In this document: piece after piece, positions 1 through 6,690 of the stretch
How positions within the stretch are numbered: the stretch's first letter is position 1
Layout: each line of letters starts with the position of its first letter
Source: an uncultured Bacteroidales bacterium
Lineage (GTDB): Bacteria; Bacteroidota; Bacteroidia; Bacteroidales; Paludibacteraceae
DNA: 14,230 nt
Direction: 5' to 3'
Assembly: GCA_937885465.1 (NCBI GenBank)
Contig: CAKZZM010000057.1
Location: 1 to 14,230 of the forward strand
Program-made: the position numbers and the translations under genes
Notes under the pieces: model-generated
The model's database searches: none
Told to the model about the DNA's origin: nothing
Seen by the model: the letters and a program-made list of their open reading frames with translations, nothing else

Positions 1-662
1 CTGATAGTCTGCTCAAAGCCGACACAACCGAATACCGTTATAATGTGGCATGTGTATATGCGTTGCTCGGTGAGAAAGAATTGGCACTTCGGGAGTTAGA
101 GAAAGAACTTCAGGCCGGCTATGTGCGCTTTCAGCACCTGCGTCTTGACCCTGATTTGCAAAGTCTGTCAGGCAATGAATTAGAACTGCTTATCCGACAA
201 TACGAAGCCAAAGCACAAGAGCGCATCAACAATTTTAATGAAGCAGAAAACAAAGAGACGGGCGAAGAGAAAGTAGTGGAAATACCATTCACCGCCTCAA
301 ACGGTGTTACTAAAGTAGATTGCACCATCAACGGCTTACCGCTCAATTTTGTCTTTGACACCGGTGCTTCGGATGTAACTATCTCACAAGTGGAAGCTAA
401 CTTTATGTTCAAGAACGGCTACCTCAGTCCGCGTGATGTGGTAGGCAAACAACGCTATCAAACAGCCGATGGCAATATCTCTGTTGGTACGACCATCAAC
501 CTAAAGCAAATCAACTTCGGAGAGCTTGAACTGACGAATGTCCGCGCCTCGGTTGTCAAAAGTCAAAATGCCCCCTTACTACTCGGACAATCCGTCCTAC
601 AACGCCTCGGCAAAATAGAGATTGACAATGAACGCAGAGTACTGAAAATAACTACACGGTAA
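1..662 (+). CDS. TPR / retropepsin-like aspartyl protease, 5' partial
   Basis: The reading frame is open from the window edge (first full codon at 3), so the GTG at 45 is probably not the start and the gene begins upstream. The visible N-terminal part reads like the last tetratricopeptide repeat of a TPR protein (alternating small and aromatic residues, 'YNVACVYALLGEKELALREL'). The C-terminal half is a single-domain retropepsin-like fold: the catalytic motif FDTGAS (D codon at 357-359) sits after a beta-rich stretch, and the C-terminal LLGQSVLQRLGKIEID matches the hydrophobic-hydrophobic-Gly signature of clan AA proteases of the TIGR02281 type. Such proteins have one DTG motif and act as dimers. 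Substrate unknown; many Bacteroidota relatives are exported, but the N-terminus that would show a signal peptide lies outside the window. No link to the CRISPR genes is evident. Confidence 0.85.
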   Translation, partial: DSLLKADTTEYRYNVACVYALLGEKELALRELEKELQAGYVRFQHLRLDPDLQSLSGNELELLIRQYEAKAQERINNFNEAENKETGEEKVVEIPFTASNGVTKVDCTINGLPLNFVFDTGASDVTISQVEANFMFKNGYLSPRDVVGKQRYQTADGNISVGTTINLKQINFGELELTNVRASVVKSQNAPLLLGQSVLQRLGKIEIDNERRVLKITTR

Positions 663-666
663 TGAT

Positions 667-766
667 ATGCCACCTTCCGACCCCTTCAACCTCAACCGCT
701 ATCGGTGCGCAAGAGAGTCTTTACAACGATGCGCTGCAAAAAATATTCTCAAATGACACTTTCTAA
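667..766 (+). pseudogene. DUF1810-family 5' fragment, frameshifted (relic A)
   Basis: An ATG at 667 opens PSDPFNLNRY, the usual start of Bacteroidota DUF1810 proteins. From about 700 the match jumps to another frame, which reads IGAQESLYNDALQKI and stops at 764-766. A 2-nt loss between TAT/CGG explains this: relic B (3675-3725) has the uninterrupted order AGA TTT ATC GGT GCG. Only about 25 codons of a roughly 150-codon gene remain. The family assignment is from memory of its N-terminal pattern (FxLxRFxxAQ...Y..AL.EI). Confidence 0.5.
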
Positions 767-829
767 ATCTATATCAAGTTGTTTTAAGAAATACACTATG
801 TTTTCAGGAAGAGCATCTCTCTGATAAGG
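749..829 (-). pseudogene. possible minus-strand coding scrap
   Basis: On the minus strand, a frame ending in TGA (749-751) reads QRDALPENIVYFLKQLDIDLE before the stop. It looks protein-like (amphipathic helix composition) and is cut at its 5' side by the G-run at 828-836, beyond which nothing recognisable continues. I do not recognise the family. It may be the 3' end of a lost gene, or chance. Confidence 0.2.
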
Positions 830-836
830 GGGGGGG
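828..836. repeat. homopolymer run of nine G
   Basis: Nine consecutive G in an otherwise AT-rich intergenic stretch, lying exactly between the minus-strand scrap and the ORF6N relic. Such tracts slip during replication and during sequencing, so the length may be variable or uncertain. Confidence 0.9.
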
Positions 837-839
837 CAA

Positions 840-950
840 CAGGTAATGCTTGACCGTGATTTGGCAAGGTTATATGGTGTTGAAACAAGGTGTTTGAACG
901 AACATAAACAGAATCAATTTTTCGGTTATAACCACAAAATATATGTGTAA
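840..950 (+). pseudogene. ORF6N-domain gene fragment
   Basis: The frame CAG GTA ATG ... reads QVMLDRDLARLYGVETRCLNE (840-902), the core of the ORF6N DNA-binding domain found in many Bacteroidota phage- and island-borne proteins (VMLDxDLAxLYGVxTxxLN). The frame then runs through unrelated codons to a TAA at 948-950. No upstream start with a full N-terminus and no remainder of the domain, so this is a relic of a mobile-element gene. Confidence 0.55.
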
Positions 951-986
951 TTTGGCGGTTGTAACCGAAAAATTTACCGTAAATTT
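916..986. promoter_or_regulatory. palindromic operator-like cluster upstream of the DUF4143 ATPase
   Basis: Two 18-bp arms (916-933 and 957-974) are inverted repeats with one mismatch and a 23-bp spacer; each contains CGGTTATAACC or its near copy, itself a palindrome. Immediately downstream lies a perfect palindrome, AAATTTAC-C-GTAAATTT (970-986). A direct repeat AATTTGGCGGTT occurs at 949-960 and 982-993, 33 bp apart, the second overlapping the -33 element. This arrangement on a promoter suggests binding of a dimeric or multimeric repressor, possibly the winged-helix part of the ATPase itself (inference). Confidence 0.6.
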
Positions 987-1015
987 GGCGGTTTGAAAGA
1001 AAGATTATACCTTTG
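984..1015 (+). promoter_or_regulatory. Bacteroidota promoter for the DUF4143 ATPase gene
   Basis: TTTG at 984-987, 20 bp, then TAccTTTG at 1008-1015: an exact match to the TTTG / TAnnTTTG primary sigma consensus of Bacteroidota. Transcription would begin around 1020, which rules out an ATG at 993 as the start of the next gene. Confidence 0.8.
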
Positions 1016-1037
1016 TAGCCTTAAAAATCTTATCATT

Positions 1038-2177
1038 ATGGCAACAACAGATATAAACCGCATTTTGGTACGCAGATTAGAGAAACTGTATGGCCTCAAT
1101 AAGGTGATAGTAATTCTTGGTCCGAGGCAAGTAGGTAAGACCACCTTTCTAAAACAATTGACAACAGATGCAGGACACGTCCTTGCTTTTGATTGCGACA
1201 ACTTTGACGACAGGTTATCATTGGAGAGCAAAACCAAAACCGAGTTGGCGACACTGTTAGGTAAATCCGAGGTCGTGATTATAGATGAGGCGCAACGCGT
1301 TCACAATATCGGTATGACGCTGAAAATGATTGGCGACCTTCATCTAAATGCACGTATTTTTGTTACCGGTTCATCATCACTCCAACTATCCGATGACATC
1401 AACGAACCCGCCACCGGCAGACTGCTCGAATTCCCGCTATTTACTTTTTCTCTACAAGAAATGGCAGAACATACCTCGTGGAGAGAGGAGAAAAGACTCT
1501 TGCATCAACGAATGATTTACGGAGCCTACCCCGAGGTGGTTATGAATCCTGAACATGCGCAGACTCTACTGCTCAATATAGTAAACAGTTACCTGTATAA
1601 AGACATTCTCGAATATAAGGGAATTAAAAAGCCCGATGTGTTGCGCAAACTTGTTGTTGCGTTGGCATTACAATTAGGAAGTGAAGTGTCGTATAACGAA
1701 CTGAGTAACCTACTCAGCGTTGATAAAGAGACCGTTGAGAACTATATAGACCTTTTGGAGAAATGTTTCGTAGTCTTTCGCTTGGATTCATTCAGCCGAA
1801 ACATCCGCAACGAAATCAAAAAAGGCAAAAAGATATATTTCTACGACAATGGGGTGCGTAATGCGGTCATTAACAATTTTGCTCCGATACAGATGCGTAC
1901 AGATGTCGGAGCACTATGGGAGAACCTGATGATAATAGAGAGGCGCAAACGCAATGCTTATTCAGGACAGTTGGCAACACAATATTTTTGGCGAACGCAA
2001 AAACAACAAGAAATAGATTTGCTTGAGGAAAAAGATGGTGTGTTATCTGCATACGAATTCAAATGGAAAGTCGGCAAACAAGCCTCACTGTCGTCGATTT
2101 TTAGAGATGCTTATCCCAACACACAACTCCTAACCGTCACTCCCGATAATTTTCAGCCATTCGTAAGTTTCTCATAG
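1038..2177 (+). CDS. DUF4143-type AAA ATPase with C-terminal PD-(D/E)XK-like domain
   Basis: 379 residues from the ATG at 1038; the ATG at 993 is discarded because it lies inside the promoter. Order of parts: Walker A GPRQVGKTT (28-36), Walker B VVIIDEAQ (79-86), sensor-like IFVTGSSS (107-114), a winged-helix-like segment (about 205-250, SYNELSNLLSVDKETVENYI), and a C-terminal nuclease-like fold with E295, D327 and E340-F-K342 as candidate metal-binding residues. This is the standard AAA_14/DUF4143 architecture and length. These ATPases are very common in Bacteroidota; their role is poorly known, with suggestions ranging from nucleic acid processing to defence. All key motifs look intact. It is a single-gene unit with its own promoter and operator cluster; the next gene has a separate promoter. 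Function in this locus cannot be deduced from the sequence. Confidence 0.9.
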   Translation: MATTDINRILVRRLEKLYGLNKVIVILGPRQVGKTTFLKQLTTDAGHVLAFDCDNFDDRLSLESKTKTELATLLGKSEVVIIDEAQRVHNIGMTLKMIGDLHLNARIFVTGSSSLQLSDDINEPATGRLLEFPLFTFSLQEMAEHTSWREEKRLLHQRMIYGAYPEVVMNPEHAQTLLLNIVNSYLYKDILEYKGIKKPDVLRKLVVALALQLGSEVSYNELSNLLSVDKETVENYIDLLEKCFVVFRLDSFSRNIRNEIKKGKKIYFYDNGVRNAVINNFAPIQMRTDVGALWENLMIIERRKRNAYSGQLATQYFWRTQKQQEIDLLEEKDGVLSAYEFKWKVGKQASLSSIFRDAYPNTQLLTVTPDNFQPFVSFS

Positions 2178-2257
2178 GCACCCTCAATAATCGTAAAAGA
2201 TGTGAATTCCCATACATCGAGTAAAGTTAAAAGTCCCCTTGCGACTAAAAAAGGTCG

Positions 2258-2302
2258 ATAAGCCGCAAAATATGCGGCTAAAATTTGCATATAAGCCGCA
2301 AA
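2258..2302. promoter_or_regulatory. GCCGCA palindromes upstream of fic
   Basis: AGCCGCA (2261-2267) pairs with TGCGGCT (2273-2279) across 5 nt, and a third copy, in ATAAGCCGCAAA, repeats at 2291-2302, 33 bp after the first (2258-2269), inside the promoter spacer. A binding site for the Fic protein's own C-terminal winged helix is plausible. The first 28 bp recur with one mismatch at 12597-12624. Confidence 0.6.
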
Positions 2303-2315
2303 TGATATACCTTTG
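2284..2315 (+). promoter_or_regulatory. Bacteroidota promoter for fic
   Basis: TTTG at 2284-2287, 20 bp, TAccTTTG at 2308-2315. Start of transcription expected near 2321, giving a leader of about 55 nt before the ATG at 2378. Confidence 0.8.
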
Positions 2316-2377
2316 CCCTCGAAATTGAAAACAGAAAATCGAGAGCAGAAAGAAAACATAAAAAGGAATAAACCGTT

Positions 2378-3541
2378 ATGTATATTCATGAATTAGACAA
2401 TTGGACGAACTTCGTATGGGACAAAGAAGCGGTTGTTGCCAAACTCCTGCAAGTGGCTGAGGCTCTCGGCTATATGCATGGCCGATTGAGTATGATTGGC
2501 TTTGACGAGCAACTGAAAGCCACAACAGAAAGCATCACCCGCGAGGTGGTATCAACCTCGCAGATTGAAGGTATAACTCTCAATGCTCGCAGTGTCCGCT
2601 CGTCTGTAGCACGGCGATTAGGCGTACCTGCCGAAGGTGTTTCCGAATCTGTTTCACATGATGTGGAAGGTATCGTCAGCGTTGAACTCGATGCCACACA
2701 TAACTTCTCGCAACCATTGACAGAACAACGGCTGTTGACATGGCATACAGAGCTATTCCCCACAGAGCGCAGACGACTCTACCGGATAGATGTTGGGCAA
2801 TATCGCACACACGCCATGCAAGTGGTGTCAGGCAATATGGGGCGCGAGTGCATCCACTACGAAGCACCCGAACCGGCGCGAGTGCAACACGAGATGGCAC
2901 AGTTCCTGCGATGGCTCAATGACGAGGCAATTGCCGAATCACCTATCAAAGCAGCAATTGCTCATTTTTGGTTTGTGTGTATCCACCCCTTCGAAGACGG
3001 TAATGGTCGATTGGCGCGGGCGTTGTCAGATTGGCTGTTGGCACGGTATGAAAATAGCCGATTGCGTTATTATAGCATGTCGCATCAGATTCTCAGTGAC
3101 CGCGACAATTACTATCGTCAATTAGAACGGGCGCAACGAGGCAACGGAGATATAACAGATTGGATTCTGTGGTTCTTAACAACGCTACTTGCAGCCGTTC
3201 ATGAGTCCGACTCGATAATAGGGAATGTCTTGCAGAAAACTTACTTCTGGCAATTACATGCCGGCAAAGCCTGTTCAGAGCGACAGAAGAATGTGATGAA
3301 TATCTATCTGAGCGGCTATGACGGCAAACTGACTGCCAAAAATTGGGCGAAGTTAGCTGATGTCTCAACCGATACTGCCAACCGCGATATTTCTGACTTG
3401 GTGCAAAAAGGTATGCTGCGTGCCGTACAGGGGAATGTGCGGAATATAGCCTATCTGCCTTGTCTTGAACAAGATGACGGCATCCCGTTTGAGAATATCC
3501 ATTTAGATACCGACAACAAGCAGACACTCATCTGTATGTAG
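2378..3541 (+). CDS. Fic-family protein (putative AMP-transferase) with winged-helix C-terminus
   Basis: 387 residues. Residues 1-90 resemble the DUF4172 region that precedes the Fic core in many Bacteroidota proteins and hold the inhibitory motif TSQIEG (60-65, matching [S/T]xxxE[G/N]), which identifies a self-inhibited class II-type Fic protein. The catalytic loop HPFEDGNGR..R (203-214) is complete, so transfer of AMP from ATP to a target hydroxyl should be possible. Residues about 301-360 form a winged helix (KLTAKNWAKLADVSTDTANR then a wing), implying DNA binding and likely autoregulation through the palindromes upstream. Target unknown; related proteins modify gyrase/topoisomerase or themselves in toxin-like fashion. 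No separate antitoxin is needed or seen. Monocistronic by position. The frame stays open for another 39 codons past the TAG. Confidence 0.92.
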   Translation: MYIHELDNWTNFVWDKEAVVAKLLQVAEALGYMHGRLSMIGFDEQLKATTESITREVVSTSQIEGITLNARSVRSSVARRLGVPAEGVSESVSHDVEGIVSVELDATHNFSQPLTEQRLLTWHTELFPTERRRLYRIDVGQYRTHAMQVVSGNMGRECIHYEAPEPARVQHEMAQFLRWLNDEAIAESPIKAAIAHFWFVCIHPFEDGNGRLARALSDWLLARYENSRLRYYSMSHQILSDRDNYYRQLERAQRGNGDITDWILWFLTTLLAAVHESDSIIGNVLQKTYFWQLHAGKACSERQKNVMNIYLSGYDGKLTAKNWAKLADVSTDTANRDISDLVQKGMLRAVQGNVRNIAYLPCLEQDDGIPFENIHLDTDNKQTLICM

Positions 3542-3661
3542 TTCAAAGGCAAAGATTATAGAGAAAGACCTACCGAAGGCGACTTGCAAAGTCTGCACCA
3601 AAACGAACGCAGACTTCGCGACCTCGCGTACAAATATTTCGCGTATCTTATTACACTATAA
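3542..3661 (+). other. open frame continuing past the fic stop; probable gene remnant
   Basis: In the frame of fic, 39 sense codons follow the TAG before a TAA at 3659-3661. The translation (charged, e.g. ERRLRDLAYKYFAYL) looks protein-like but I do not recognise it and it has no start codon. It could be the tail of a deleted gene or a former longer Fic C-terminus. The rest of the 264-bp gap to cas6 holds relic B and the cas promoter. Confidence 0.25.
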
Positions 3662-3674
3662 AAACCACTTATGT

Positions 3675-3725
3675 AGATTTATCGGTGCGTAGGAGAGTTC
3701 TTACGACGATGCGCTGCAAGAAATA
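3675..3725 (+). pseudogene. DUF1810-family 5' fragment with nonsense codon (relic B)
   Basis: Reads RFIGA, stop (TAG where relic A has CAA), ESSYDDALQEI. Its positions 3681-3724 align without gaps to 701-744 of relic A with 6 differences in 44, all transitions. Like relic A it ends right after the ALQxI codons. It abuts the -33 element of the cas operon. Confidence 0.5.
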
Positions 3726-3732
3726 AATAATG

Positions 3733-3764
3733 TTTGCGTATTTGAACAAAATATATTACTTTTG
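3733..3764 (+). promoter_or_regulatory. promoter of the type III CRISPR-Cas operon
   Basis: TTTG at 3733-3736, 20 bp, TActTTTG at 3757-3764, an exact Bacteroidota consensus. The leader to the cas6 ATG is about 35 nt. No other promoter of this quality was noticed before 12665, so the genes to 12233, and perhaps to 12552, are likely one transcript. Confidence 0.8.
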
Positions 3765-3805
3765 CACCGTCAAAAAGATAATAACAATTACCATTCAAAA
3801 TAAAT

Positions 3806-4492
3806 ATGCAGCAAGAAAAAATACATCGAATTCCTGTTTTACTGGTTCAATTTAAGAACCAACTGACTTGGCAGGAAATTCCGTTTTTTCGTGGAGCTAT
3901 AATCAGCAAAGTACCGAAAGATCTGACGCTCTTTCATAACCATATAGATGATGGTTTTCGCTACCGTTATCCGCTTATTCAGTACAAGCGCATCGGTGGT
4001 AAAGCGGCTATCGTCTGTCTTGGCGAAGGCACTGATGTTATCGGCAACTTCTTTGCCAATGCTGATTTTGACTTGCAGATAGGCAGTCGCAGTGAGCATT
4101 TCGAGGTGGAGAAAGTTGATGCACAGCGAGTGCTTATCCAACCTTGGGAACAGACATTTGCTTACACCTGCCGCAAATGGCTCCCCCTCAATCAACAGAA
4201 TTTCGAGCAGTATCAGCATTTAGAAAGCGTTGCAGAGCGTGCCGACTTTCTGCAAAAAATTCTTGTCGGCAATATATTATCTATGTGTACAGGTTTGGGT
4301 TTGCATATCGAAAAAAACATCGATTGCAAGATTACATCTATATCAGAAATGAGCTTGTATAAACACAAAGGAGTCAAGATGTCAGGTTTCGACATCCGTT
4401 TCAACACCAACATCTCCCTACCCGACTACATCAGCCTCGGCAAAGCCGTCAGCCTCGGTTTCGGAATGGTGCATAAAATTGATAACAAATAA
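3806..4492 (+). CDS. cas6: CRISPR pre-crRNA endoribonuclease Cas6 (Cas6b-like)
   Basis: 228 residues, two RAMP/ferredoxin-like halves. The N-terminal half contains FRGAI (28-32) and LFHNH..DGFRYRYPLIQYK (42-61), a pattern typical of Bacteroidota Cas6; H44 or H46 are candidate catalytic histidines. The C-terminal half ends in the glycine-rich loop LGKAVSLGFGMV (211-222), the hallmark of Cas6. It would cut pre-crRNA within the repeats and deliver crRNAs with an 8-nt 5' handle to the Cas10 complex. It is the first gene of the operon, 12 bp before cas10. No strong Shine-Dalgarno precedes its ATG, the normal situation in this phylum. The repeat it cuts is not in the window. Confidence 0.88.
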   Translation: MQQEKIHRIPVLLVQFKNQLTWQEIPFFRGAIISKVPKDLTLFHNHIDDGFRYRYPLIQYKRIGGKAAIVCLGEGTDVIGNFFANADFDLQIGSRSEHFEVEKVDAQRVLIQPWEQTFAYTCRKWLPLNQQNFEQYQHLESVAERADFLQKILVGNILSMCTGLGLHIEKNIDCKITSISEMSLYKHKGVKMSGFDIRFNTNISLPDYISLGKAVSLGFGMVHKIDNK

Positions 4493-4504
4493 AAACCTGA
4501 ATAT

Positions 4505-6118
4505 ATGGCAAAATTTCTTTATGGAGCAGCCGTGCAGGGCATCCAAAATTTTATTTTCCAGACCGGCAAACTGCAAGAAATTGTCGGTGCAAGCGAACTT
4601 GTGGAACAGATATGCACAATCAAGTTTGCTGAATTATTGTACCCTGAAATCGCAGTAGAGAAATATTTTAAAAAAAGGTGCGATGCATTAAAACAAGCGT
4701 TAAACGCAGACGAGAACGCTATTATCAATGCTGCCGGTAACATTAAGTACGTATTTACCGATAAAACGAAATGCGAAGAAGTAGTACGAATTTTTCCGAA
4801 GATAATTTCTAAATTTGCTCCGGGTATCACTCTCAGTCAGGCAGTTATCAAATTAGAGGACAACGAGGATTTTGCTAATAAGGTTGACGAATTAGAAGAA
4901 GCCCTCAAAGCCCAACGCAATCGGCCAATGCGCAGTGCCACTCTTGGACTGATGGCAATCGAAAGAAGTCGTCAGACAGGTCTGCCGGCGGTAGAGATTG
5001 TAAAAGATGAACATCGTGATGCAGGAACAAAAGCAAAATACGGTGTGTCAAAAGAAGCACGAAAAGAATTATGTGTCAAGGCTTTTGGTGTAGAAATTAG
5101 AGACAGAGAATTTCCATACGACATTGAAGATATTACCGACAAAAACAGTTGGATTGCCATCATTCATGCCGATGGCAACGGACTTGGGCAAATTGTTCAA
5201 AGAGTTGGAAAAAATAAGAAAAAATTTAGAGAGTTTTCGCAAAATCTTGATAAGGCTACTACCAATGCTGCACAGAGAGCGTTCGGCGAAGTATTACCTC
5301 AAATATCCAAATGTTCAGTTTTACCTATACGTCCAATCGTTTTAGGTGGGGACGATCTTACTATTATTTGCCGTGGCGATATTGCTCTACCATTTGCAAA
5401 GGCCTTCCTAAATTATTTTGAAGTAGAAACTGCCACAGGACTTCGTGAACAAATTAAAGACGCTTTCGATAGTAAAGAAACAGGTGGTCTGACGGCTTGT
5501 GCCGGTATCGCATATATCAAGGCATCATTCCCATTCTCGTTTGGCTATGAACTTGCTGAACAACTTTGTTCTGCAGCCAAAAAGGATGCTAAATACAGCG
5601 AGGAGATAAAGAAAGGAGAACGACTTCCGCAATCGTGCTTGATGTTCCATAAGGTGCAAGACTCGTTTGTAGAAGAATACAAGCAATTAGCAGAACGTGA
5701 ACTTCAACCGAAGGAAAATATCAGTTTCCAATTTGGACCATACTATTTAGAACCACAAACAAGAAGCGATGCATATAATGAAAAAGTTGAAAGAATTTCA
5801 ATAGATGATTTGATAAGAAATACCAAAAAACTTGACTCAAAAGAAGGCAATGCTGTTAAATCTCATTTACGCCAATGGATGACACTAATGCACTATGATC
5901 CTGAAAAAGCAAAACCACGTCTTGACAGGCTTTTAAGCAATCTCAAGAGCCAAAACAAGTCTTTGTTTGATGTGGTGAATGGTTTGACAAAACCTCGCAA
6001 AGAAAAAAGAAAAATAAATGGTGAAGAAAAAGAAATAGATTACTATCCCATCTACGACATTTTAGCAATTCACACAATCAACACTCAAACAACTAAAAAA
6101 GAAGATAAGGAGGACTGA
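4505..6118 (+). CDS. cas10: Cas10 signature subunit, GGDD palm, no HD domain
   Basis: 537 residues, short for Cas10 (commonly 700-1000). The protein begins directly with the Cmr2-type segment LYGAAVQGIQNFIF..EIVGASELVEQI (5-36) that normally follows the HD nuclease domain, so the HD domain is absent, not mutated. The first palm motif HADGNGLG (221-228) and the catalytic GGDD (281-284) are intact, so synthesis of cyclic oligoadenylate from ATP upon target RNA binding is expected, while HD-dependent ssDNA cleavage is not. No clear zinc-binding cysteine cluster. The C-terminal third is helical (Cas11-like D4 region in the family). HD-less Cas10 is a reported trait of subtype III-D. The start at 4505 lacks a Shine-Dalgarno; the LYGA motif near the N-terminus supports it. 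Confidence 0.92.
   Translation: MAKFLYGAAVQGIQNFIFQTGKLQEIVGASELVEQICTIKFAELLYPEIAVEKYFKKRCDALKQALNADENAIINAAGNIKYVFTDKTKCEEVVRIFPKIISKFAPGITLSQAVIKLEDNEDFANKVDELEEALKAQRNRPMRSATLGLMAIERSRQTGLPAVEIVKDEHRDAGTKAKYGVSKEARKELCVKAFGVEIRDREFPYDIEDITDKNSWIAIIHADGNGLGQIVQRVGKNKKKFREFSQNLDKATTNAAQRAFGEVLPQISKCSVLPIRPIVLGGDDLTIICRGDIALPFAKAFLNYFEVETATGLREQIKDAFDSKETGGLTACAGIAYIKASFPFSFGYELAEQLCSAAKKDAKYSEEIKKGERLPQSCLMFHKVQDSFVEEYKQLAERELQPKENISFQFGPYYLEPQTRSDAYNEKVERISIDDLIRNTKKLDSKEGNAVKSHLRQWMTLMHYDPEKAKPRLDRLLSNLKSQNKSLFDVVNGLTKPRKEKRKINGEEKEIDYYPIYDILAIHTINTQTTKKEDKED
6107..6113 (+). promoter_or_regulatory. consensus Shine-Dalgarno for the csm3-like gene
   Basis: AAGGAGG, 7 nt before the ATG at 6121, inside the last codons of cas10 (encoding Lys-Glu-Asp). 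Notable because Bacteroidota rarely use Shine-Dalgarno sequences. Confidence 0.75.
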
Positions 6119-6120
6119 CA

Positions 6121-6690
6121 ATGAAAAAGATAACTTATAAAATAGAATTTCATACCGATTGGCACTGCGGTTCAGGACTTTCTGCCGGTGCCGACCTCGA
6201 TGCACTTGTTGTGAAAGACAACGACAAACTACCATTTGTTCCGGGCAAGACCATGAAAGGCCTTGTGCGTGAAGCCGTGGAAGACATTATGTTCTTCAAC
6301 AAAAATCAAAATGAAGAATCATTCCGCAAAGCATTCGGATTCTTCGATGATAAAGAACAAAAAGAGCGTGGCGATATGTTTTTCACCGATGCCGAATTGT
6401 ATGAAAACGAACGTAAAGAAATAATCAAAGGTAAACTGCAAGAATATCTCTATCGAGACTTGGCTCGCACAGCCTTAGATGATAAAGGTATTGCTAAAGA
6501 ACATAGTCTGCGCAAAATAGAAGTTGTTGTACCTTGCACGCTTGAAGGACAAATACATGATGTACCCGACAATATGGTCGATACTATCGAACAAGCATTA
6601 AAATACATTAAACGACTTGGAGTTAATCGCAATCGCGGTTTAGGGCGTTGCACTATCACTGTTACAAATAAGGAAGGAGGCACAAAATGA
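6121..6690 (+). CDS. csm3: Csm3-like single Cas7 RAMP subunit
   Basis: 189 residues, slightly shorter than typical Csm3 (about 210-250). The N-terminal part has DLDALVVKD (25-33), in which D27 matches the place of the catalytic aspartate of Csm3 (DxxV pattern), followed by the Cas7 motif FVPGKTMKGLVREA (39-52). The C-terminus has a glycine-rich loop RLGVNRNRGLGRC (165-177). It would form one or more crRNA-binding backbone positions and cut target RNA if D27 is catalytic. It starts 2 bp after cas10 and its stop overlaps the next ATG (ATGA). The symbol denotes family only; subtype-specific naming is uncertain. Confidence 0.8.
   Translation: MKKITYKIEFHTDWHCGSGLSAGADLDALVVKDNDKLPFVPGKTMKGLVREAVEDIMFFNKNQNEESFRKAFGFFDDKEQKERGDMFFTDAELYENERKEIIKGKLQEYLYRDLARTALDDKGIAKEHSLRKIEVVVPCTLEGQIHDVPDNMVDTIEQALKYIKRLGVNRNRGLGRCTITVTNKEGGTK
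6674..6680 (+). promoter_or_regulatory. consensus Shine-Dalgarno for the csx10-like gene
   Basis: AAGGAGG, 6 nt before the ATG at 6687, encoding Glu-Gly-Gly near the end of the csm3-like protein. Confidence 0.75.

Noticed and set aside
45..47. GTG at 45 as start of the retropepsin gene
   Set aside because: The frame is open to the window edge and the TPR-like sequence begins before it.
916..974. Inverted repeat as a transcription terminator
   Set aside because: Arms are AT-rich with a 23-nt loop, no T-run follows, and it sits upstream of a promoter, so an operator is more likely.
993..1037. Upstream ATG at 993 as start of the DUF4143 ATPase
   Set aside because: It lies between the -33 and -7 elements of the promoter, so it would not be on the transcript; the ATG at 1038 gives the usual family N-terminus.
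2258..2302. GCCGCA repeats as a minimal CRISPR array
   Set aside because: Copies are 12 bp, in mixed orientation and overlap a promoter; no spacer-repeat periodicity.
3093..3527. 144-codon minus-strand frame opposite fic
   Set aside because: Lies entirely within a well-supported gene and shows no recognisable domain or start signal.
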